The position numbers were made by a program, and so were the translations under genes. Below, one piece after another: positions 6,005-10,762 of a DNA stretch of 10,762 nt; position 1 is the stretch's first letter; each line of letters starts with the position of its first letter. This stretch comes from Spirochaetales bacterium (GTDB lineage: Bacteria; Spirochaetota; Spirochaetia; JABEVK01), in assembly GCA_013043995.1 (NCBI GenBank), contig JABEVL010000122.1, positions 1 to 10,762 of the forward strand, in the 5' to 3' direction. The notes beneath the pieces are model-generated. The model did no database searches and had not been told where the DNA came from. It saw nothing but the letters and a program-made list of their open reading frames with translations.

Positions 6005-7255
6005 ATGCAACGCATTAGCTCAAATATGACCTTGGGGGATATGGACTGGAATCTTCGCTCCCAAGAAGTCAGACTTAACCATCTCGAAACTCAAATGGGA
6101 ACACAAAAGCGCATCGTGGAACTGAGGGACGACCCTTTGGCTGCTGCCGAGTCGACAAGGCTCGAGTCCTGGAAATATCGGCTTTCACGTTTTGAGAAAA
6201 ACTCCACTCAGCTTCAAACAGATTTGCGTTATACTGAAAGTTCTATTCAACAGGCCCAGAACATTCTCCAAAGACTCAATGAACTCGCCGTCCAAGGGGC
6301 GAATGGAACCTACGCGCCCAGTGATCTCAAGGCGATGGGCGTGGAGGTTAATCAGCTTTTGGATCAGCTGGTTTCAATTGGAAACACCAAAGGCCCTGAC
6401 GGGCAACCAATATTCGGTGGAGACCTGGTAGATGGAAACCCCTGGAGGGTTCTCAAGGGGCGAATTCCGGGTTCGGATGGCAGTGTCATCACTCAGGTGG
6501 ATTACGTTGGAACAATAGGTGTGAAAAAAACAGAAATCTCGGAGAATACATTTATCCAATCCAACTTTCCTGGAAATAAAGTTTTTTGGGCCGACAATCA
6601 GAAAATCTATTCTGCCATTGACTCGCAGCATTATACGGTTCCAGCTGATACAACCATTCAAATTGATGGTAAGTCCATTCCGCTTCGAATGGGTGACAGC
6701 GTCCAAGCCGTTATCGCAAAAATCAACGATGCCCCCGTGGCTGTTAAAGCCAGTCTTGACCCTGTAACCAACGGTTTAGTTCTCGAAACGACACAACCTC
6801 ATCAGCTCTTTGTCGAAGACGGTCCCGGAGGGAACGTTCTAAAAAGTTTGGGAATTGTGAGCGACCGCGCGGGAGTGAAACCTCCTCTCAATTATAATCA
6901 GGACGCTAAAATTTTCGGAGGGTCGGTTTTTGATGCCGTGATTCGGCTTCGTGACAATATGTTGACTGGCAACAATCAGTTTTTAGGTGGACAAGGTTTA
7001 GCAGGAATTCAAGCGAGCTTATCAGCTTTGCAAACAAGCCTTGCCGACCTAGGTTCCCGCGATGAGCGTCTGACAATGACGAGCAAGACCCTGAAAGAAG
7101 AGATTCCTCAGGTCGTTGAGATGAATTCAAATCTTGTCGACCTCGACATTACCGATGGCGTCACACGCTTAAAAATGCTGGAGCAAACTCACGAAGCCAG
7201 CCTCAGGGCTACGGCCATGATCTATCCCAGAACATTGATGGATTTTATCAAATGA
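6005..7255 (+). CDS. flgL: Flagellar hook-associated protein 3, FlgL (spirochaetal type)
   Basis: FlgL is the filament-side junction protein, sitting between FlgK and flagellin and related to flagellin at both ends. The 416-residue protein opens MQRISSNMTLGDMDWNLRSQ, followed by the flagellin-like RIVELRDDPLAAAESTRL (36-53). The segment ILQRLNELAVQGANGTYAPSD (about 87-107) is the family hallmark, and GPDGQPIFGGD follows at 130-140. The C-terminal helix ends RLKMLEQTHEASLRATAMI then PRTLMDFIK. The AGGAG at 5992-5996 lies inside the end of flgK, 8 nt before the ATG. Its stop overlaps the fliW start as ATGA. The central domain is larger than in E. coli FlgL (317 residues), as is usual for spirochaetes as I recall them. 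Confidence 0.95.
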   Translation: MQRISSNMTLGDMDWNLRSQEVRLNHLETQMGTQKRIVELRDDPLAAAESTRLESWKYRLSRFEKNSTQLQTDLRYTESSIQQAQNILQRLNELAVQGANGTYAPSDLKAMGVEVNQLLDQLVSIGNTKGPDGQPIFGGDLVDGNPWRVLKGRIPGSDGSVITQVDYVGTIGVKKTEISENTFIQSNFPGNKVFWADNQKIYSAIDSQHYTVPADTTIQIDGKSIPLRMGDSVQAVIAKINDAPVAVKASLDPVTNGLVLETTQPHQLFVEDGPGGNVLKSLGIVSDRAGVKPPLNYNQDAKIFGGSVFDAVIRLRDNMLTGNNQFLGGQGLAGIQASLSALQTSLADLGSRDERLTMTSKTLKEEIPQVVEMNSNLVDLDITDGVTRLKMLEQTHEASLRATAMIYPRTLMDFIK

Positions 7256-7695
7256 GCAGAACGATACAAACCAAGGCATACGGACCCGTCGTCATCGATG
7301 AACTTCAATGCTTGGAATTTCCAGATGGGCTTCTCGGTTTTGAGGAATATAAAAATTTTGCACTCCTCGATGCACACAAAAAACCTTTTTTCTGGCTTCA
7401 ATCACTCGACGATCCTCAGATTGCTTTTATTCTCATTAAGCCTTCCATCTTTCGAGATGATTACGATCCCGGAGTAAGCCTTGCTGATCTAGAGTCGATC
7501 CAGGTAGAGAAACTCGAAGATTGCTTAGTGTTTGCCATCGTTACCATCCCTGACTCAGGTCCGATGACGGCAAATCTGCAAGGCCCGCTCTACATCAATC
7601 GCCGCAACCGTCAAGGTAAACAATTCGTGAGTCCTTTGGATGAATTCCGAACCAAACACGACATCCTAGAAGAAATGGCATCGCGGAGGGAATGA
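7252..7695 (+). CDS. fliW: Flagellar assembly factor FliW
   Basis: This cytoplasmic protein of 147 residues matches the FliW family in length and motifs. It opens with a beta-rich segment, MSRTIQTKAYGPVVIDELQ, then FPDGLLGFEEYKNFALLD and FFWLQSLDDPQIAFIL, and ends with the LYINRRNRQGKQFV region. In Bacillus, FliW is held by flagellin; when flagellin is exported, free FliW binds CsrA and relieves repression of flagellin mRNA. Adjacency to csrA supports the same partner here. The start codon lies in the flgL stop (ATGA, 4-nt overlap) without a clear ribosome site of its own, so translation is probably coupled to flgL. csrA starts 1 nt after its stop. Confidence 0.95.
   Translation: MSRTIQTKAYGPVVIDELQCLEFPDGLLGFEEYKNFALLDAHKKPFFWLQSLDDPQIAFILIKPSIFRDDYDPGVSLADLESIQVEKLEDCLVFAIVTIPDSGPMTANLQGPLYINRRNRQGKQFVSPLDEFRTKHDILEEMASRRE
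7685..7690 (+). promoter_or_regulatory. csrA Shine-Dalgarno containing GGA
   Basis: GGAGGG lies inside the 3' end of fliW, 6 nt before the csrA ATG at 7697, and with the next base gives two GGA triplets (7685 and 7689). An out-of-frame ATG at 7692 is not used. CsrA commonly represses its own mRNA by binding GGA at the ribosome site, so autoregulation is possible; this is inference. Confidence 0.5.
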
Positions 7696-7696
7696 A

Positions 7697-7921
7697 ATGT
7701 TAATCCTTTCCCGAAAAAAAGATGATTGCGTCATGATTGGAGATCAAATCGAATTATGGGTTGTCGATATCCGCGGAGACACGGTTCGGTTGGGAATCAA
7801 GGCCCCAAAAGACGTCAAAGTTTACCGCCACGAGGTCTTTGTCGAAATCCAGAAGGCAAACAGGGCGGCTGCCATCACCAACGTTCCTGAGCTTCCTGAA
7901 TTAGACACAAAACCTGAATAA
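7697..7921 (+). CDS. csrA: Carbon storage / translational regulator CsrA
   Basis: CsrA is a small dimeric RNA-binding protein that blocks translation by covering GGA-containing ribosome sites, notably of flagellin mRNA in FliW-bearing bacteria. The 74 residues open MLILSRKKDDCVMIGDQIEL, with the RNA-contact residues L4 and R6 present. The second RNA-binding patch appears as VYRHEVFVEIQ with R44 and E46. The preceding VRLGIKAPKDVKV is the conserved core strand and turn. The tail after about residue 55 is longer than in E. coli CsrA (61 residues), which fits CsrA proteins that bind FliW. It is the last gene of the flagellar operon. I found no strong terminator hairpin in the 21-nt gap before the convergent PHP gene. 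Confidence 0.96.
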   Translation: MLILSRKKDDCVMIGDQIELWVVDIRGDTVRLGIKAPKDVKVYRHEVFVEIQKANRAAAITNVPELPELDTKPE

Positions 7922-7942
7922 AGAAGTTTAGCCTGATGTCTT

Positions 7943-8647
7943 TCAAAAAGCTGAGACTCTTCGGCGCTTCAAGGCGTCTTTGACGGCATTGAAACTCATC
8001 TGCTCCAATTCAAGTCGGCATGTTCGTGTTGCAACGTTTTCTGGATAGTGGGCGTCACTGCCTCGAACCAAGGGCAAGTCCAAGATCTCCAAATGACCCG
8101 CATTCTCCCGAACTTCCAGGGCATCGTATTCGTCAGGAGGAAGGTAGCCCAGCTGACTCGTAACCGATTGTGTTGGACGATCAATGTGAGCAGGGATCCA
8201 AAGTCCAGAAAACTCATGACACAATCTGCCTAGGTCCGTGAGCGAATAAGATGAGGCGGCGCCGAGCCAGTAATCCACTTCACCCATGATAAGATCATTC
8301 TCGTCCACCCAAGGTTGATCCCCCCAGCTTTCAGGTCGGTTGGGAATCTTGAGCAGGGAGGAAGCAATTTTGTCTCCAAAGGCCAAAGCAGTTTCAGCGG
8401 ACTCAAAAAGGCACAAGCAGTGAAGTTCTTCTACAGTAGTGACCTCAAGTCCACAAAGAGGTAGAATATCCTCCGATTTACAAAGTTTTTCAAATGTAGG
8501 GGTGTTGAGGGCTGAATTGTGATCCGTGAGCGCGAGAATTTGAACTCCGCGCTGAGAAGCAAGGTTTACAAGAATCTTAGGGGAAAGCTCAAGGCTGGCA
8601 CATGGTGAAAGACAAGTGTGGTTGTGGAAGTCTGCAAGGGAATTCAT
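7943..8647 (-). CDS. PHP-domain metal-dependent phosphoesterase
   Basis: This 234-residue protein belongs to the PHP family (polymerase and histidinol phosphatase), whose members hydrolyse phosphoesters with a cluster of two or three metals. The full ligand set is visible: H8 and H10 in DFHNHTCLSP, D42 and H43 in ALTDHNS, E68 in GLEVTT, H76 in ELHCLCLF, H154 in PAHID, and D198 and H200 in RGSDAHYPEN. No signal peptide, membrane segment or fused polymerase domain is present, so it is a stand-alone cytoplasmic enzyme. The substrate cannot be inferred; relatives include RNase AM/TrpH-like nucleotidases and histidinol phosphatases, and no histidine genes are nearby. The ATG is preceded on the - strand by GAAAGGATCC, a moderate ribosome site. 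It converges with csrA and diverges from tex. Confidence 0.85.
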   Translation of the reverse strand: MNSLADFHNHTCLSPCASLELSPKILVNLASQRGVQILALTDHNSALNTPTFEKLCKSEDILPLCGLEVTTVEELHCLCLFESAETALAFGDKIASSLLKIPNRPESWGDQPWVDENDLIMGEVDYWLGAASSYSLTDLGRLCHEFSGLWIPAHIDRPTQSVTSQLGYLPPDEYDALEVRENAGHLEILDLPLVRGSDAHYPENVATRTCRLELEQMSFNAVKDALKRRRVSAF

Positions 8648-8675
8648 AGGCAGGATCCTTTCACTTTAAACGTCC

Positions 8676-8683
8676 TTATCGGC
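8676..8683 (-). promoter_or_regulatory. Sigma-28-like -10 octamer upstream of PHP gene
   Basis: The - strand reads GCCGATAA, an exact match to the flagellar sigma-28 (FliA) -10 consensus, about 28 nt upstream of the PHP start codon. The -35 element TAAA is not found at 14-16 bp spacing (GATG, GGAT and CGGA are there instead), so this is only a half-site. A competing sigma-70 reading is TTGCCC, a 15-bp spacer and TTTAAA, also weak. Confidence 0.25.
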
Positions 8684-8720
8684 TTGGGCAAGTCACCCAT
8701 CCGTATTGGCTTTTCAGGTT

Positions 8721-8750
8721 TTGAAAGAGTCATGAATAAGACAGAATAAA
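8721..8750 (+). promoter_or_regulatory. Candidate sigma-70 promoter for tex
   Basis: TTGAAA (8721-8726, 5/6 match to -35) is separated by 18 bp from AATAAA (8745-8750, 4/6 match to -10). The implied transcript starts near 8757, about 22 nt before the tex start, and includes AAGGTG (8768-8773) as the ribosome site. Confidence 0.35.
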
Positions 8751-8778
8751 AAAGAATGGTTTGACATAAGGTGAAAAA

Positions 8779-10762
8779 ATGATGAGTGCTTCAGGTGATC
8801 TTTTGTCTCAAGTAGTCGAGGCAACGAGCCTCCCTCGCTCCAGCGTTTTAGCGGTTCTTCAATTACTGGAAGATGGTTGTACAGTGCCCTTTATCGCAAG
8901 ATATCGCAAAGAAGCCACAGGAAATTTGGACGAAGTGCAAATCTTTGCGGTTCGAGACGTTTCTGAACTTGTCGCTGAACGTGAAAAACGGCGTTCGGCT
9001 ATCCTGGCTTCGTTGAAAGATAACGGTTTGTGGTCCTCTGAACTTGAAAAAACTTTTATGTCTGCAAAAACGATCGCCGAGCTCGAAGATCTTTACCTTC
9101 CATTTCGCCCCAGACGTAAAACACGGGCTTCTGTGGCACTAGAAAAAGGACTCGCCCCGCTAGCGGATAAAATTGGAAAGAACCAGGAACCCGATCTAGT
9201 TTTGCTTCAAACTTTTATTGACCGTGCTCAGGGAATAGCTGATCCGGAATCAGCCTTGCAAGGGGGAAAAGACATCCTTGCAGAACGACTAAATGAGGCA
9301 CCTCAGCTCAGAAAAATGCTCAGGGAGCTTTTGGTGGGTAAAGGGGAAGTTGAAACAAAAAAGCCACGTTCGGTCTCTGAAGACAGTGAATTTAGAGATT
9401 TCTGGGGCAAGGATGAAACTCTTAAAAATATCCCCGGTCACAGGTTTCTTGCCTTGATGCGCGGAGTCAAGTTAGGAGAGGTTTCTTTGAAGCTGGACCT
9501 TGATTTTAACCTTGTTCAAGCAACCTACGCTGTTTTTCTAAACCTATCAGTGTCACAGCTTTGTCAATCTCTTCAAGAGACAATCGAAGACACCTGGAAA
9601 CGTCTAACTCAGCCCTCTCTTGAAACTGAAGTTCTTAAACTTGCCAAAGCGAAGGCCGACGCCGATGCTGTGAAAATTTTTGAACGCAACCTTCGCGAAC
9701 TTTTGCTCGCTCCTCCACTAGGTCAGAAAGTCGTTCTAGGTGTTGATCCAGGGCTAAGAACAGGCTGTAAGGTCGCAGTTCTCTCCGAACAGGGAAATCT
9801 TTTAGATCACAGCGTGATCTTTCCGATGCCTTCGTTCGGACGTCAAGACGAGGCTAAAAACACAATTCGCTCGCTGGTATCCAAGCACAAGGTTCAAGCC
9901 GTTGCGATTGGAAATGGAACGGGCGGACGCGAAACCTACGACTTCTTCCGTGAACTTTCATTAGGCCTGCCCCTTGTTTTAATCAGCGAGAGCGGTGCTT
10001 CGGTCTATAGTGCCTCTGAAATTGCTCGAGAAGAGTTTCCTGAGCTTGATCTGACAGTCCGAGGAGCGATTTCGATCGGCAGGCGCTTAATGGACCCTCT
10101 TTCTGAATTCGTCAAAATCGACCCAAAAGCCATAGGCGTTGGTCAGTATCAGCATGACGTCGATCAGAAACTTTTAAAAAAACACCTGGATGACGTGGTG
10201 AGCAGCTGTGTCAATCATGTGGGAGTCGACGTCAATACTGCAACCAAGTCCATCTTGACTTACGTTTCGGGCTTAAACTCCAAACTGGCGGATGCGTTTC
10301 TTGAGTATCGCAAACTCCACGGTCCTTTTCGTGCACGATCAGACTTTTTGAAAGTGAAAGGGATCAAAGAAAAGGTTTTTGAACAATCCGCTGGATTTTT
10401 ACGGGTTAGAGGTGGGAATAATCCTCTGGACGCCAGTGCGGTTCATCCCGAAAGTTACGGAGTTGTGGAAAAAATTGCCAAGCACCTTGCACTCCCGATC
10501 GACCAGGTCATTGGTCACAAGCAGCTGGGAACGTTGCTTCGAAGCCAAAATAACTGGGGCATGGGCCTCCAAACGTTCGAGGACTTACTCAGAGAGTTAC
10601 AAAAACCAGGCCAGGATCCGCGAAGAGAATTTGAAAACGTCGATTTCGACCCCCAAATTCGTTCTTTGGAAGACCTTAAAGAAGGACAAATCCTTAATGG
10701 TGTGGTGACGAACGTGACGGCCTTTGGTGCTTTTGTTGATGTCGGCGTTCATCAAGATGGTC
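8779..10762 (+). CDS. tex: Tex family RNA-binding transcription accessory protein (3' partial)
   Basis: An open frame runs from the ATG at 8779 to the window end (661 full codons), so the gene is truncated only by the window. Tex proteins are usually 720-780 residues, so roughly 60-120 are missing. The N-terminal helical region includes CTVPFIARYRKEATGNLDEV near residue 34. A YqgF/RNase H-like domain opens VVLGVDPGLRTGC (G321 onward) and contains AIGNGTGGRET. A helix-hairpin-helix region lies at about 500-560 (DFLKVKGIKEKVFEQSAGFLR at 524-544, then NPLDASAVHPESY). An S1 domain starts LKEGQILNGVVTNVTAFGAF near 634 and is cut off. Tex is a cytoplasmic nucleic-acid-binding protein linked to transcription and stress fitness. 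AAGGTG (8768-8773) precedes two in-frame ATGs at 8779 and 8782, and either may be the start. Its promoter region is shared with the divergent PHP gene. Confidence 0.94.
   Translation, partial: MMSASGDLLSQVVEATSLPRSSVLAVLQLLEDGCTVPFIARYRKEATGNLDEVQIFAVRDVSELVAEREKRRSAILASLKDNGLWSSELEKTFMSAKTIAELEDLYLPFRPRRKTRASVALEKGLAPLADKIGKNQEPDLVLLQTFIDRAQGIADPESALQGGKDILAERLNEAPQLRKMLRELLVGKGEVETKKPRSVSEDSEFRDFWGKDETLKNIPGHRFLALMRGVKLGEVSLKLDLDFNLVQATYAVFLNLSVSQLCQSLQETIEDTWKRLTQPSLETEVLKLAKAKADADAVKIFERNLRELLLAPPLGQKVVLGVDPGLRTGCKVAVLSEQGNLLDHSVIFPMPSFGRQDEAKNTIRSLVSKHKVQAVAIGNGTGGRETYDFFRELSLGLPLVLISESGASVYSASEIAREEFPELDLTVRGAISIGRRLMDPLSEFVKIDPKAIGVGQYQHDVDQKLLKKHLDDVVSSCVNHVGVDVNTATKSILTYVSGLNSKLADAFLEYRKLHGPFRARSDFLKVKGIKEKVFEQSAGFLRVRGGNNPLDASAVHPESYGVVEKIAKHLALPIDQVIGHKQLGTLLRSQNNWGMGLQTFEDLLRELQKPGQDPRREFENVDFDPQIRSLEDLKEGQILNGVVTNVTAFGAFVDVGVHQDG

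Noticed and set aside
7922..7985. Possible terminator between csrA and the PHP gene
   Set aside because: Only short imperfect pairings (CGC/GCG with a bulge) and no T run follow, which is below what I would call a terminator.
8761..8766. Perfect -35 hexamer TTGACA just before tex
   Set aside because: A matching -10 would lie inside the tex coding region and none is visible there, so it is a chance match.
10379..10708. 109-codon open frame near the right end
   Set aside because: It overlaps tex in another frame; the tex frame stays open with clear HhH and S1 motifs, so this is a shadow.
1..10762. tRNA, rRNA, CRISPR, insertion sequence, prophage or toxin-antitoxin content
   Set aside because: No cloverleaf-like sequence, regularly spaced direct repeats, transposase motifs or small toxin pairs were seen on either strand by reading.

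Overview
This window looks like an ordinary chromosomal segment from a free-living, flagellated spirochaete (Spirochaetota). The assignment rests mainly on the FlgK and FlgL termini, which read like spirochaetal versions, and on the order flgN-like / flgK / flgL / fliW / csrA, which I recall from Borrelia and Treponema. A fungal/archaeal-type aspartate-semialdehyde dehydrogenase also fits. Coding DNA is of moderate GC, while the first 120 bases are only about 13% GC (16 G+C counted). No tRNA, rRNA, CRISPR array, insertion sequence or phage gene was seen, and no gene-free gap exceeds 300 bases.

Layout. (1) 1-2334: a nitrogen module on the + strand. It has an AT-rich leader with an extended -10 candidate, an Amt ammonium channel with an unusual fibronectin-III-like extracytoplasmic domain before TM1, then a PII signalling protein, closed by a clear intrinsic terminator. 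(2) 2338-3429: asd on the - strand, convergent with the nitrogen module and with a good promoter of its own. (3) 3575-7921: a tightly packed + strand flagellar operon for the hook-filament junction and its checkpoint: FlgN-like chaperone, FlgK, FlgL, FliW, CsrA. Gaps are 9 nt or less, and flgL/fliW overlap by 4 nt. (4) 7943-8647: a - strand PHP-domain metal-dependent hydrolase with a complete set of metal ligands. (5) 8779 to the end: tex, a nucleic-acid-binding protein cut by the window edge inside its S1 domain.

How the genes work together. Amt and PII form the classic ammonium uptake and sensing pair; PII binds the cytoplasmic face of Amt and blocks it when nitrogen is plentiful. In the flagellar operon, the FlgN-like protein probably escorts FlgK and FlgL to the export gate. 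FlgK and FlgL join hook to filament. FliW and CsrA link flagellin level to flagellin mRNA translation, by analogy with Bacillus and Campylobacter. Asd, PHP and Tex are housekeeping genes with no visible functional link to the others.

I did not find a convincing undescribed multi-gene system. The best leads are the FN3-like domain on Amt together with its altered C-terminal tail, clusters of GGA (possible CsrA sites) at the flgN and amtB starts, and a perfect sigma-28-type -10 octamer upstream of the PHP gene that lacks its -35 partner.
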